A stretch of DNA of 64,000 bases from assembly GCA_022747635.1 (NCBI GenBank), contig JAKTNV010000005.1:84070969-84134968 (forward strand), read 5' to 3'. Position numbers and translations under genes: made by a program. The notes below the pieces were generated by a model. That model was not told where the DNA came from and did not search any database. It saw nothing but the letters and a program-made list of their open reading frames with translations. Each line of letters begins with the position of its first letter. Position 1 is the first letter of the stretch. Source of the stretch: Hetaerina americana. Taxonomy: Eukaryota; Arthropoda; Insecta; Odonata; Calopterygidae. Below, piece after piece: positions 1 through 10,961 of this stretch.

Positions 1-393
1 CTAGTTAGACCTCATTTGGAATATGCCGCAAGTATTTGGGATCCTGTGGAGAAAATTTGGCAAAAAGAATTAGATAAAGCCCAGAGAAAATACGCTAGAT
101 TCGTTAAAAATTGTTGTGATAAGAACACAAGTGTGACAGGTCTCTTAGGGGATTTAGGCTGGGACCCACTTGAAGTGCGGAGACAACAAGCGAGGCTTAG
201 ACTTTTAGAAAGGTTCTGAACAAACGAGTTTAACTATGACACTGAAGGAATTATAATGGCCCCACACTACTTAGGTAGATCAGACCACAAAGATAAACTA
301 AGGGAGATAGATTCCAGGACAGATAGGTACAAATACTCATTCTTTCCCCGAACAATCAGAAATCATAATGGTAAGAAACTTAAGTCACTTTAG
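1..393 (+). pseudogene. 3' end of a CR1-like LINE reverse transcriptase, cut by the window edge
   Basis: The reading frame from base 1 encodes the post-catalytic C-terminal part of a non-LTR reverse transcriptase. Visible blocks are LVRPHLEYAASIWDP, KAQRKYARFVKN, LLGDLGWDPLEVRRQQARL and, after an in-frame TGA at 217-219, TDRYKYSFFPRTIRNHN. These are typical of the CR1/L2/Jockey side of LINEs. The frame stays open past the TGA to a TAG at 391-393, so a single nonsense change disables this piece. The catalytic YxDD region would lie to the left of the window. The copy differs in sequence from the CR1-like copies at 8.5, 12.6, 15 and 19.7 kb, so it is a related but separate subfamily. A 753-bp mariner begins 85 bp downstream. 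Family assignment is by recognition of the motifs only. Confidence 0.8.
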
Positions 394-478
394 AATTATT
401 AAAAACATTGAATTTACAAGTCGGAACAAAATTAACATTGCAAATACAGTATGTTATGTATACTTTCAGGTGCATGTA

Positions 479-1231
479 CGAGGGTCATCCGGAAAGTAGT
501 ACCCGTTCGTGCCGCATGAAGTGCTGACGACGCGAGTAGCCGCTGGACGAGGTCAGATAGCTTCAGTGGCTTGTCTGCCTTCTCTGAGCCAAGTTGCGTG
601 ACGCTAGCATTGCCTGTGTTGTTTCTGTGATTGTTTACAATGTTTAAAAAAATTGAGAACGCCGCCAGTTGTGAAGTGAGGGCAGTGATTAAATTCCTCA
701 ATGCAAGAAACGTTCGCCCATGTGATATTCATCGCCAATTAAAGGAGGTGTATGGAGACAATGTAATGGACGAGTCGTCTGTTCGGCGGTGGTGTCGCAA
801 CTTCAACATGGGGAGGGGGAACACACACGACGATGAGCGTTCGGAGAGACCGTCTGTCATTACAGACCAACTGGTGAGCTCAGTTGACGAATTCGTGAGG
901 AACGATCGGCGCGTCACAATTGATGACATCTGTGAGCATTTTCCCAATGTTTCTCGAACAATTGTTCATGAAATTGTTAAACACCATCTGCATTATGCAA
1001 AAATTTGTGCAAGATGGGTCCCTCGCGTATCTCAATGAGCTGGCGGCGAAGGACTATGCAGCAGGAATACAGAAACTTGTCACACGTTATGACAAATGCC
1101 TTAATTTGCTTGGAGATTATGTTGAGAAGTAGTTTAAAGTATCCTCTTTCAAATAAAATTTTTTATGTTTGTTAATATTTACTTTTGTGTCTTTATTTCA
1201 CGAACGGGTACTACTTTCCGGATGACCCTCG
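479..1231 (+). mobile_element. Mariner, internally deleted 753-bp copy 1
   Basis: The element has perfect 33-bp terminal inverted repeats that begin CGAGGGTCATCCGGAAAGTA and is flanked by TA at 477-478 and 1232-1233, the target duplication used by Tc1/mariner elements. It carries the start and end of a mariner transposase gene but not the middle, so it cannot make a full enzyme. The same 753-bp form occurs at 43087-43839, 45411-46163 and 58479-59231. This is the only copy not sitting in a TA microsatellite. Confidence 0.95.
640..1038 (+). pseudogene. Mariner transposase fragment: N-terminal DNA-binding domain only
   Basis: The frame from the ATG at 640 gives 132 residues. Residues 1-50 (MFKKIENAASCEVRAVIKFL and following) and about 75-125 (DEFVRNDRRVTIDDICEHFP, then SRTIVHEIVKHHL) are the two helix-turn-helix units of a Mos1-type transposase that bind the terminal repeat. 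The linker reads SERPS where mariners normally have a GRP-type motif. After ICARWVPR the frame runs into a stop because the catalytic core is deleted. The transposase tail (DGSLAYLNELAAKDYAAGIQ to LGDYVEK) follows in another frame up to 1132. All three catalytic acidic residues are missing. A start at 631 (TTG) is in frame but the ATG is the natural start. The protein could bind terminal repeats but not cut them; that is inference. Confidence 0.85.
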
Positions 1232-1362
1232 TATCTTAGCGTTAGTGTGTTTGCGTGTGTGTGGGGTGTAAATGTTCTTCCATGAATGTATGCCATGTTT
1301 TTTTGTGGATGTATGAATTTGTGGTTTTTGCATGCGGTATTTTTTTTCTTTTCTAAATTGCG

Positions 1363-1441
1363 GGTGGTGTCCTAACACCCCCCGCCACACGCCCTTGCGG
1401 CGGCTTGCGGGGTATTAAGTAGATGTAGACGTAGATACATA
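1363..1441 (+). repeat. 5'-truncated 3' tail of the CR1-like LINE family
   Basis: Contains the recurring block CCCCCCGCCACACGCCCTTG then GCGGCTTGCGGGGTATTA, followed by a TAGATGTAGA-like simple tail. The same block ends the CR1-like LINE copies at 8.5, 12.6 and 15.1 kb (there on the minus strand). It is read as a severely 5'-truncated insertion. Confidence 0.6.
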
Positions 1442-1999
1442 CAGGGTTCGTCCGGAAAATAAGTGTACTGAGCTTAGGAAAAAAAATTTATTACACTTTT
1501 ACATATCTTAAGCTAATATTCCTCAAAATAGGACCCTTGTGAGTCGATACACTTGTTCCAGCGGCGTTCCCATTCCTGGAACGCTCCCGCGAAGGCATCA
1601 TCGGGAACCTCTCGAAGACTCGTCGTCGACCTCTCCTCTGCCCTCCACGAACATCTTGTGCCGCCGAAAGATCATGTTTCTGGACATGGCTGACTCCCCG
1701 TAAGCCTGGTTAATCATACCGACAGTTTCGGTAGACGATTTCCCAAGCTTCACCGCAAATTTGATGGAATAACGCTGCTCCAAAAACTTCGGCATCGCGT
1801 TCCGTGACGTGGGTCGAAGCGTGGAGGTTCGCGTTAATAGAGCTCCTCACTACACCACAGCTCAGAGCCGACTGCCTTTTTCAGCGTCGCTTGCCAACAT
1901 ACCCCCCTCCAATCGCAGCCCGTCAGAGCGGTGCTGGGCGCGCCTGGAGCGGCGGGAAAAAATCAGTGGTCAGTACACTTATTTTCCGGACGAACCCTG
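1442..1999 (-). mobile_element. Second mariner family, internally deleted 558-bp copy
   Basis: Terminal inverted repeats of about 32 bp with one mismatch begin CAGGGTTCGTCCGGAAAATA at each end, and the element is bordered by TA at 1440-1441 and 2000-2001. It retains the two ends of a transposase gene on the minus strand and lacks the middle. The terminal repeats are unrelated to those of the 753-bp family. Structure is seen directly; the mariner label follows from the TA duplication and the coding remnants. Confidence 0.9.
1500..1795 (-). pseudogene. Transposase remnant of the 558-bp mariner: N-terminus joined to C-terminus
   Basis: From 1795 leftward the frame reads MPKFLEQRYSIKFAVKLGKS, STETVGMINQAYGESAMSRN and VEGRGEVDDE, which is the N-terminal helix-turn-helix region of a mariner-type transposase. 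At about 1584-1500 a different stretch reads EWERRWNKCIDSQGSYFEEY, the usual last residues of such enzymes. The catalytic core with its three acidic residues is missing. This is the same deletion architecture as the 753-bp family, in an unrelated family. Confidence 0.8.
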
Positions 2000-2064
2000 T
2001 ATAGCTCTACCCTGACCCATCAAATGATATCGGGCGTATAACTGTAGTTTTACATTTGCGTGTA

Positions 2065-2645
2065 CACATATACAGGAGAGGTCAAGAGTGAGGGTAACGT
2101 CTAAGTGTTCATTCGAGTATACATATTCCATTTGGTATTCCTGAAGCAGTAGGCGTTCGGGAGGGAGCTCTTCTCATTCCAAAAATTCATCAATACGCCC
2201 TTTTTTTAGGATGATTCTAACAGCCAAGTGTCGCACCAGCATTGTATAGCATTCACGTTAACTGCCAAAGCTGTTTTATTGTCAGAATAACGGAATCCTC
2301 GTTCAATATATGGTCCACCCAGGAGAGGTCGTGAGTGAGGGTAACGCGATAGTATTAAATAAATTCGTCATTTCAGGTTTGAATTTACGAGTATGATGCC
2401 TGTCCAGTACGGAAAGAAAAAATGCAGCCTTTATAATTCCACTCAATGTGGATAGCAAAATGGAAGTTGAACATTAAGTACAATTGTTCCACTTTCAATT
2501 TTTTATCCACATGAAATGGAATTAACGAAGCCCAAGTATTTCATTTAGTCTACACTATAAAAATTTCGGTATTCCTGATGCATTAGGTGTTCGGGAGGGA
2601 ACTGCTCTCATTCCAAAAATTCTAGACCACGCACTTTTTAAAAGT
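2065..2645 (-). repeat. Decayed fragments of the CR1-like LINE (reverse transcriptase region)
   Basis: Three overlapping scraps (about 2065-2310, 2318-2360 and 2575-2645) repeat sequence found at 9095-9240 and 20125-20170. Shared blocks include CAGGAGAGGTC, GTGAGGGTAACG and CATTCCAAAAATT. No frame survives. The order suggests repeated insertion or rearrangement of the same LINE segment. Confidence 0.6.
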
Positions 2646-2699
2646 TTATTTCTTATTGCCAAATTATAAATTGCAGAGAATTAAGGTCATCTGCTAAAT

Positions 2700-3000
2700 T
2701 TCATCTCTCATTCCAAACCATCATTCTTCTCTCTTATATCTCTCTGTTCGGTGATTTGACTTGTCATCCATCCTCTCAAACATATCCACATGTCAGCTTA
2801 AATAAACACGTCTATCAAACATTTCCATCACCAGTGCATCGGGAACTCATTCAATCGTAACTCACTCATTATTGGCTCTATCTCTCCCATTTGTGCCGCA
2901 AACGCTAACGCCTACAATCTTCACCGCACTGACGAACATTCTTTATTCTTTTTTTTCATACATCACATATAGAAGCACCACCAACATACCGTTTTGCAGA
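2700..3000. repeat. Unidentified dispersed repeat, shared with 12270-12520
   Basis: The pyrimidine-rich stretch here (CTCTCTTATATCTCTCTGTT through CATTTCCATCACCAGTGCAT) is recognisably the same sequence as at 12370-12480, in the same orientation. It could be an antisense LINE segment. No coding meaning was established, and the open frame at 2872-3108 is not treated as a gene. Confidence 0.4.
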
Positions 3001-3814
3001 CATTCGCGCGTTTTTGAGCCCCTCCTCGAATACTACCAAATTTCATTGTTCATTTATTCCTTTCTTCTTATCGCGTACGACCACTTCCGTTTTGGAAGCA
3101 TAGTATAGTCTCGAAGTCATTATATCTATAATTTAATGAAGCCATCCGCGGACTCCTGTAGATGGACTCTCGTCCAGCAAAGACTGCCCTTTTGGTGTAT
3201 TTGACCACATGCGAATTCATACTTCCAATTATTACGCTGGCCCAATTCATTTCTCATAAATTTAACAATAAAAACATTGAACAGCCGTGGTGACACTGTT
3301 TATATTCTTCTTGTTTTACACCTTACAGAATGTGAAACCTCAAACAACTCACACCCAAACGCTCACACGCCTTGTCACATTTACAGGTATGCATTGAAAT
3401 TAGGGAATTAAACGATTGCTTATTAAATGACTCTGCGGTCTCTCATAACTTTCTGCAACTTTCCTCCATTTTATTCTGTCGAACCTAAACCTGCACCCAG
3501 ACTCGTTAGGCATTAGGGAGCATGCATTTAGGTGCCTAAATTTCAAAAGTCTAATGAAAAGGTAGCTTGAGTTTGAACACCCTACGAAGTAGTACTGCCA
3601 TCTTATATATCTAAGAATAAGGAATGAACAGATGATGTCCGAATGTAAATATTTTGATATTTAATATAGCTTGTGCAAACATTTGCGTGTAGTTGCGAAA
3701 CAGCGTAATGATTTTTGCGTAATTCTGAGCTCACTTAGAAAATCCTTCGGCCGTCTTTACTTTAATTTTAACTCTTTTTCCTTTAATTTAGAAACCTGGG
3801 CAAATTATGGTACT

Positions 3815-4262
3815 GGTTCCAAAGAAACTGCGGGAGATGCCGCAACAGTAACTTTTAACGGAGTCATCCGCTAATGTGCATTTCAATGCAACAATTTCAG
3901 AGCGTAAAAATCATTCGCCTTGACTGGGACTCGAACCCAGATGAGCGGATGACTCCGTTAAAAGTTACTGTTGCGGCATCTCCCGCAGTTTCTTTGGAAT
4001 TTGTCAAAGGGAAAACACCATACGTGTTTAAAGTTGGCTTTAACCTCGTGGACAGTGGCGCCTCGCGCACGACTACGAATACATGTGACATTGTATGTAC
4101 GGTATTTCGTCATAACATCTAGTTCCTTTAAAAGCCCCAAAATTTCAGAGTTTAAGAGGACGCCTCGGTAGCTTAAGTGGCTGAAGCACTCGACCGGATA
4201 TTGAGGGATCTGGGTTCGAGTCCCAGTCAAGGCGAATGATTTTTACGCTCTGAAATTTATGG
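3815..4262. repeat. SINE A composite with two opposed tRNA-like heads
   Basis: The plus-strand segment 4150-4235 has an A box (TAGCTTAAGTGG) and a B box (GGTTCGAGTCC), the internal RNA polymerase III promoter of a tRNA-derived SINE. At 3896-3942 the B-box part appears inverted, flanked on both sides by inverted copies of the 3' module GCGGCATCTCCCGCAGTTTC. The arms 3826-3873 and 3946-4004 are reverse complements, as are 3896-3942 and about 4200-4250. A family segment of about 110 bp between them (AAAGTTGGCTTTAACCTCGT onward) recurs inverted near 19460. This is a SINE-like unit rearranged as a foldback. Confidence 0.7.
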
Positions 4263-5617
4263 TACTGGTATTCATTTTCTCTTATCGGACTATATTTAAC
4301 TATGTAGATTATCCGCTTTTAATTTTTTTACCTTTAATTATTAGGCCAAACAGTGTTTTATTTCAATAATTTTAAAACTTTTTATCTCATGGTATTTCCC
4401 TCCAGGGTAATTTTTCGGTCGTTAATCCATGTCAGTAATTGTTTGAAGATATGCTTTGTGTCATGTGTAGTTCATTTATATTCATGCATAATTTTCGAGC
4501 TAACTGTTTCATATTTTTAAGTTAAGCTTTTAGTCAATTAAATTGTAAACCTACAATTATTCTTTTTTTGGCGCTTTTTCATGTTTGTTGGTTTTTTTAC
4601 TTTGTGGGCTGACGAAGAGAAACGATTAATCCTTTCACAAAGTTTTGGCGAACGACCTATAATTACCCAGTTGGATTCATGCAGATAACTATATTTTTAC
4701 TAAGGGCATTTTTACTAAACGCTTACACTCTCCGAAACAATCTCCGTAATCTTTATATACCGAAATAAGATTTAACAAGCACACAAACAAAATGACAAAA
4801 ACTATGTACTACCAACGCTGGGTTTATCTCCACCCTATCTCTTTTCCCGTCCATCTATAATGGCGCAAATGACCATAGCTGTCGGTCGCCTCCCATTAAA
4901 ACTACCACTCGAACTCTCAATTAAGACGGGGTAACGATAGGGACTGGCGTTGAAATTTCCTTTCAATAATTAATGGATTTTGGCCCAGTTTGTCCAGGCT
5001 TGGCAAATAAACGTTTAGATTCACTAGTTCTGAGATTTACATGGCATAGATCTTATTTACAGAAATATCGAGTGCGCATTTGCAACTCGAGTTGAAATCA
5101 GTTTCGTCCATGCAAATTTCAGCCTTTAACTAGCGTTATAATTGTTAAAATGAAAAATAAAAAAATAGGCTCTCATTCCGTTATAATGGGTCATTTTTCA
5201 TAGTGAAAAGTAAAATGATTATGTAATTTTCATTATATCTACTCTTATAAAGTATTAGGGTGACTGACGACTCTGACTGATGTATACTATGTAGTTGACT
5301 TGATAAAGCGAAAAACCTGTGACGCGACTGTGATGTGATAAAAACATTTTTCTTAACTCATACAAGTTTTGTTACTTAAAGGAAATAAACCCAAAAAGAT
5401 TAGAGAGTGCGATATTTATTTCGGGAAATAGGGGCAAAAGTGTGACCGCATTTAGTGAATTTCTCTTATGCCAAAAATTGTGGTTATTTAGTAAGGATCA
5501 AACGGCAAAGATGTTCCATTTGATCATTATTGTACCTGAAACTACGCAATTCGCTTTAGGTTATATATTGATATAAACAAAAAAGCTTTTAAAATAAAAG
5601 TAATTTTAACTTATCAT
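4263..5617. other. Unassigned AT-rich stretch
   Basis: No coding region or structured element was recognised. A short match around 4880 (GGTCGCCTCCCATTAAAACT) is the reverse complement of sequence near 36345, which suggests a fragment of the SINE-like repeat annotated there. Confidence 0.4.
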
Positions 5618-5899
5618 GGGGCGCGGCAGTGTAGGATTATAGCGTTGGATTGCGGACCAGAGGGTCCTGGTACGATTCCCGGGGCCTACCCTCTGGACAC
5701 CCTCCAGAACCACCCGAACTTTATGACTTTTCGGGTACCAGATCTTCCTGGGAATCCATAACCGGCACAGGGAAAGGAACTGGCCCCCCTACCCTGATGT
5801 GTGAATTTCACACGCCGTATAGGGCTTAGTAGTGGGTGAACTCTACCCTCACCACCCAACCGATCTTCGGGTTGATTACTGCCTTTATGGCTTTTTTAA
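5618..5899 (+). repeat. SINE B, near full-length copy
   Basis: A tRNA-like head (GTGTAGGATTATAGCGTTGG, then GGTACGATTCCCGGGG as B box) is followed by a body containing TTTTCGGGTACCAGATCTTC and CAACCGATCTTCGGGTTGAT. The same head and body recur at 16940-17222, with partial copies at 9674, 46885, 50641 and 51690. Its right end abuts or lies inside a CR1-like LINE endonuclease remnant. Confidence 0.8.
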
Positions 5900-7250
5900 T
5901 GACGATTAACTTATCAAATTTTAATTCTTCATTAATATTTTTCAGCAAACGTTTTCTTCTATTATATGAGTATTCAATTTTGGGTATCGGTTGGCCGGCA
6001 CGATTTGGTAAGGTGCCGGAGACATTCGGTGAGACATTGTTGAAGACACTTTGAAAGAAGGACTTTAATAAGTTGGCCTCTTCCAAACTGCTAATTACTC
6101 TTTCGCTTTTATAATTTTTGAGTGAATTAATGGTTAACTTATTTCCCTGAATCTCTCTGACTTACGTCCAAAATTCTTTCGGATTCTCCTTCAAATTTTC
6201 CGCTAATCTTTTCCTTTTGTATTCGCTTAACACCCTCCGAAATTCCTTCTTGACATTCACCATACATATCTTGTAATCATAAGTGATAATATTTTTCATC
6301 TTGGCGTGATATAGCCTTTGAGGATGCAATGCTTTTTTGACATCCGCGTTCTACCATCTTGGTCCCTTGTTATCTTTTTAAATTCACTGCGAATGAGCTT
6401 GTTGCTGAGCGAGGAGGAGGGAAGGAAGGAAGTGGTTCCATGTATCCTTAGTATTTCTGTTATTCCTATCTCTCTTAAAATTTGCAAATTGACTCTGTAG
6501 AAAACATTTTGAGCCATTATAGTACCCTTCTTTACACAAGTATACGTACATTTCTTAGGCTTCTTATTTCAGACCCCATATAGGCTGAGAAAAATTAGCA
6601 CTTGCTGCCCTGTGATCACTAATTCCTTTTATAGTTTCTGCAGATAAAAATTTTCGGGTATGTTCATTGCCAATAAATCAAGAATATTATCTCCCCTAGT
6701 TGATAAAGTTTCAAGTTGATGAATGGAGTTCTACGTAAGGGATTTTAATAGAGACGCGTAGGTATCTTTGTCTTTACCGCCCGTTTTAAAACTATATGTG
6801 CTCCAGCCAATAGATGGCACATTGATATCTCCGCCGAGTATAACGTCGCGATCATTTTATTTGGATAAGAAACCTTTGATTTGCTGATCTAATTCTAGTA
6901 TTAAATTACCTTTATTTATTTGCATACACCCTGAAAGCCACCACTAGGATGTGTGGCAGGGGGTGAATATACACCTTTGTCGTCCGGCGGTCTGTAAAAT
7001 GCGCATACATAAATTCTTTTGAATTGAGGACTTTTAATTGAGCACCAAACGCTTTCCAAACCATTACCCGGAATTACCTCAACCCTGCTGACGCAAGCAT
7101 TTTTAACTGCAATAAAGACACCGCCCCCGATTCTATTTACTCTCTAGTTTCTGTACACAAAAAATATTCTTATGATGAAAGATTTTAGCAATTCCCTCAG
7201 TTGTGACTTAGAAGTGCTTAACAGTACATGGGTCCTTCATAAACCTATCT
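5895..7250 (-). pseudogene. CR1-like LINE: apurinic-type endonuclease domain and linker, broken
   Basis: Reading leftward on the minus strand: GGGVFIAVKNACVSRVEVIP (about 7120-7060), SVWCSIKSPQFKRIYVCAFY, RPPDD, then after an insertion NLILELDQQIKGFLSK, DVILGGDINVPSIGWSTYSF and DNILDLLAMNIPENFYLQKL. These are endonuclease blocks of a CR1/Jockey-type LINE ORF2: the GGD(I/F)N motif and the final NILDL region. Further left, 6086-5826 encodes EEANLLKSFFQSVFNNVSPN, the linker that precedes the reverse transcriptase. Frame changes and stops are frequent, so it is inactive. The CR1-like reverse transcriptase pieces elsewhere in the window probably belong to the same or a sister family. The left end is cut by SINE B. 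Confidence 0.75.
6925..6985 (-). repeat. CR1-like LINE 3' tail (about 55 bp) inserted in the endonuclease remnant
   Basis: The block AAAGCCACCACTAGGATGTG then GCAGGGGGTGAATATAC interrupts the endonuclease frame exactly between CAFYRPPDD and NLILELDQ. Its core matches the terminal sequence of the CR1-like LINE copies at 8530, 11045, 11580, 12597 and 14480. Confidence 0.6.
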
Positions 7251-8519
7251 TGACCGCTAGACTTTATTCTTTAAAATTTGAAAAGAAATATATGAAAATA
7301 ATCGATAAGTTAACCAAATCACATGCAATGAAATCGAAGAGCGATGAATTTTACTATTTTAATGAGGATACATCCACATGTTTTTTGGCCTTAGAGTTTC
7401 ACCCGAGTTTTCCAAGTAATTAAAGTAAGCGCTTAGGTATCGGGGCACTAATTATTGGTATTTGCTCGTCGAAGGTCCAATTTATATTTCTCCACATTAA
7501 ATAAGACGAGGAGCAGAATTATAAAATATTTTCATTCATTCTTCTGAACTGAGTGCGAGGTTAAGCACGAAAACGGCTCTCTCGTCCGAATGAAAATGTT
7601 TTCGGTTCTTAACGCGACTTCAATCGCTCTTAGGTTGAGGGGTTAAAGATTGGAAGATCGGAGGAAGTTAATGGTGTGGTCGTGAAGGGTGAACTATGAC
7701 AATCCGTATTATGCATACACACACATGGCGAACACTTCCCCAACGCTCGCTCGGTCATTTTTTCATTCTCCTCTTGTTGATCTGCGTGGTGATAAATATT
7801 GTTTGCGCGGTGAAAGTTGAATTCCGCATCGTTATCTCTACTGAGCCAAAGAAAGATTTGACAAAACTCTAAGAATCCGATTGCGAGCACGTCAGGTAAA
7901 ATGAAATACGAGATTCGTAGAAAGTTCGTGGAAGTCTCATAGTAATCGTGGAAAGAACAATGGAAAATATATAAAAAAAATTAAGAGCCGAACAGCGTAT
8001 TTTGTGTCGTTCCATGCTCATACAAATATTTTCCAGTGGCGGCATAGCTATCCGGAATAACAAGAACGACATTTTGGTCGAATGAATAATGACTTTCATG
8101 AGGCCAATCAGGGCGTGAAAACGATAACATGCAAACTCATGCATTGTAACGATTTGGAAGCATGACACAATTTGGTAATTAAAGGGAACGATTTTCCGTA
8201 CGAAATATAAAGTACGTGGCAATTTCCTTGTTTTGAACTCGTGCGAGTAGATCAGCAGTGATTAAGACACATGCTACAGCAAGTATTCTTAAATATGACA
8301 TGCCGACCGTTTACTTTCTACGGATACTTTCCGATGGGACATATGGGAGAACACATTGCGACCCTAAAAAGGAGACTACCTTCTCGTGACTTTGACCAAA
8401 ATTGGCCGTCGGATATTACATTTCCGGTCGGTGTGGACCCATAGATATGGGCGACGGGAGTAATCCTAAACAAAAGATATTTTTAGAATCGACACAAGAG
8501 TTTTATAATTTACTAATTT
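7251..8519. other. Unassigned stretch
   Basis: Contains several open frames of up to 117 codons (for example 7869-8222 minus) without recognisable domains, splice context or similarity to other parts of the window. No feature is supported. Confidence 0.3.
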
Positions 8520-9610
8520 GATGCATTTACATGTAGCCTTGTAAGCTACCGCCAGGGTGTGCGACAGGGGATGATATTTTAAACCAGGCTACCTTTGATG
8601 CAAAATACTTTCCCCTAGCGTCGTCGGAAAACATAATTCTCATCCCTTATTGTTCGAGGGAAAAATAATATCTTAAATCTATCTGTCCTACACGTAATTT
8701 CTATAATTTTATTAACTATCTCCTACCGTAATACGATGGGGGTAATAGGACATTTTCGGCATCATTGCTAAAGAGGCATCCTTCCAATTTATGCAAGAGA
8801 TTTATTCTGTAATTTAACCTTCGCTCCGTGACTAAATACCAACCTAGATCTTCCAATGATTTTGATTCATAACAACGTTTTGCAAATATAGCGCCTCTAA
8901 GCTGCACGCGATCCAATTTGGCAATTAATCATCCAACTTTGTGAGGATCCCATATACTTGCAGCATATTTTAAATGAGGCCTAACCAGCGAAAGATAACA
9001 TTTCTCTTTGACCTTTTCATCACATTAACCCAGTATTCCTTTAATAAATCCAAATTTTTGTTAGTTTGTCCACATATTCCCCGTATACCTATGTTTCACC
9101 TAGGAGAGGTCTTGAGTGAAGGTAACACCGAAGTATTTGATAGAGTGTACACATTCCATTTCGGCGTCCTCGATGTAGAAGGCATTCTGGAGGGAATCGC
9201 TCTTTTTCCAAAAATTTATCACTACGCACTTTGTTTTATCCTAATTGCCACGTGTCGCAACAGCGTTGAATAGCATTAAGGTCATCTGATAAAGCTGCTG
9301 CGTTCTCAGGATTACGGATATCACGGTAAGCCACTGCATCGTCGGCAAATAAACGTATCTTACCAGTGACTACAGAGTCAATGTCGTTAAAGTAAAGTGG
9401 GAATACATACAAGAGGTGCAGATAAAACTTACCTGGGGAACACCTGAAGTGACTTCTATTTCATTTGAGGTAACCCCATCTATCATCATCTGAACACGAC
9501 CGTTCAAAAAGTCTTTAATCCAACCCCGGATATTTGTATCTATGCCAATTTGCTTCTAGCTTTGTGAGCAGTTTACTATTAGGTACATTTTCGAAGTATT
9601 TGAACTGAAC
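8520..9610 (-). pseudogene. CR1-like LINE: reverse transcriptase, C-terminal region and 3' end
   Basis: Minus strand, from right to left: IRGWIKDFLNGRVQMMIDGV and VTSGVPQ (the G-P-Q block of reverse transcriptases), then after a frameshift GKIRLFADDAVAYRDIRNPE with the catalytic FADD box at about 9340, then NAAALSDDLNAIQRCCDTWQ. Towards 8900-8716 come LDRVQLRGAIFAKRCYESKS, LEDLGWYLVTERRLNYRINL and ENVLLPPSYYGRR, the C-terminal region. The 3' untranslated region follows, and the family's terminal block (CCGCCAGGGTGTGCGACAGG on the plus strand) lies at about 8540-8570. The right end passes into a TA tract at 9616. Several frameshifts make it a dead copy. This is the most complete CR1-like reverse transcriptase in the window. 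Confidence 0.8.
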
Positions 9611-9615
9611 ACTAT

Positions 9616-9631
9616 AAATATATATATATAC

Positions 9632-9673
<42 letters not shown>
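9616..9673. repeat. (TA)n microsatellite with one CCTG interruption
   Basis: About 58 bp of TA dinucleotides broken once by CCTG. It separates the CR1-like LINE on its left from a minus-strand SINE B head on its right. Confidence 0.95.
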
Positions 9674-9677
<4 letters not shown>

Positions 9678-9762
9678 CCTTACCCGGGAATCGAACCCAA
9701 GCCCCTCCGGGCAGCAGTCCAACGCTCTACCCCCTGGACTACCGCGACTCGCCCCGATGGTC
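9674..9762 (-). repeat. SINE B head (tRNA-like), 5' part only
   Basis: On the minus strand it reads GCGGTAGTCCAGGGGGTAGA (A box) and GGTTCGATTCCCGGGTAAGG (intact B box), then enters the TA tract. This is the best-preserved pair of polymerase III boxes of the SINE B family in the window; the body is missing. Confidence 0.75.
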
Positions 9763-9867
9763 ATATGTTAATGATAATATCATGGACAAAAAGCGCAAGT
9801 TGTGTCTCGCAGAATTTATTCTATCGGAAACCGCGTTGGTTTTTCATGAATTACTCCTGATCAGATG

Positions 9868-10272
9868 AGCATAGACGTAGATTGGAGGCTTTTGAAATGT
9901 GGGTTTGGATACGGATGGAGAAGGTGAAGTGGACAGAGAGGAAAACAAACGAGGAAGTGCTATTGTATGGTGGGCGAAGAGATGGGTTTGTTGGGAGAAA
10001 TCCTATGGAGGCAGGAAAAGTGGATGAAGGTGGTATTGACCGGCAGCGGGATGTTGAAGACTGTAATTGAGGGGAAAATGTTGGGCAAACGAGGAAAGGG
10101 AAGGAACGGGATAGGGGTGTTGGACGGGATGAAGGGAGGAAGAAAGTACTCAGAGATGAAGAGAGACTTGATGTAAAGTAGGATGTTGTGTTTTGCTAGG
10201 GGTCACAAATTGTTGAATTAGTAATTATGTCCATCCAAAAACCTACCTTAACCGGTAGATTAATAATAAACA
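9868..10272 (+). pseudogene. RTE-like LINE: C-terminal coding end and 3' tail
   Basis: Encodes, across frames, LEAFEMWVWIRMEKVKWTER, KTNEEVL, MVGEEMGLLGEILWRQEKWM, TGSGMLKTVIEGKMLGKRGK and GMKGGRKYSEMKRDLM, the C-terminal region of a long LINE reverse-transcriptase ORF resembling the RTE/BovB group. A frameshift separates the WTERKTNEEVL part from the MVGEE part. The 3' end is the family's shared tail TCCATCCAAAAACCTACCTT followed by AACCGGTAGATTA and a TAA-rich end. 5'-truncated. Confidence 0.8.
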
Positions 10273-10961
10273 ACTCCTGATTATCGAGGTGTCTCACCGT
10301 CGAACTAGTACTAGTATTTTACTATTCCATGACCTTGCGTGATAAGGATGCGAGAGAAATAGGTCTGTAATTTCTCGGTTTCTCATTTCCTCTGTTTTTA
10401 AATATTGGTGTCATGTTAGCCGTTTTCCAATCACTGGGAACCTAGTGACCTACAAGCGGCTTCTTAAATTTGATTGGTAGATGAGACGCAAATTTCGAAG
10501 CTAGATTCTTAATTGTACGAGCGGGTATTGATCGAATGAGCATGATTGATTTTCTAGTTTGAATGTAAAAAAAAAATTAAAGTTCCAACCTTCCATTACC
10601 GCTACCGCCATCTAAATCAGTCCTAGATAAACAAAGGCAATCCAGTGAAACCGAATATAATCTTTATAGTTGTTTTCCTTCGGAAACGGACGTTTATTCT
10701 TAACGAGTGTGCAAATCCTAAGCTTCCATCGCCAATGATTGAGTCTTAAATTTGTCGGACAAATTTACGTTTTGTCTTTTATCGTCAAACACCCGGTCGT
10801 ATAGTACATGGGGAACTAGTATCGGAAATGTTGCTTAATCTATAAATAATATTTCAAATGCATTATTACCCCTATCGTACTACGGCAGGCGAGATCATGC
10901 CAATAAATTTAGAGAGATTAAGTGCAGGACTGATGGATTTAAGATGTGATTTTCCCCAAGA
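10273..10961. other. Unassigned stretch
   Basis: No recognisable coding region or structured repeat was found; short antisense reverse-transcriptase-like text around 10320-10460 is too decayed to call. Confidence 0.3.

Noticed and set aside
7172..7423. 83-codon plus-strand frame
   Set aside because: Overlaps the antisense of a LINE endonuclease region and has no recognisable domain.
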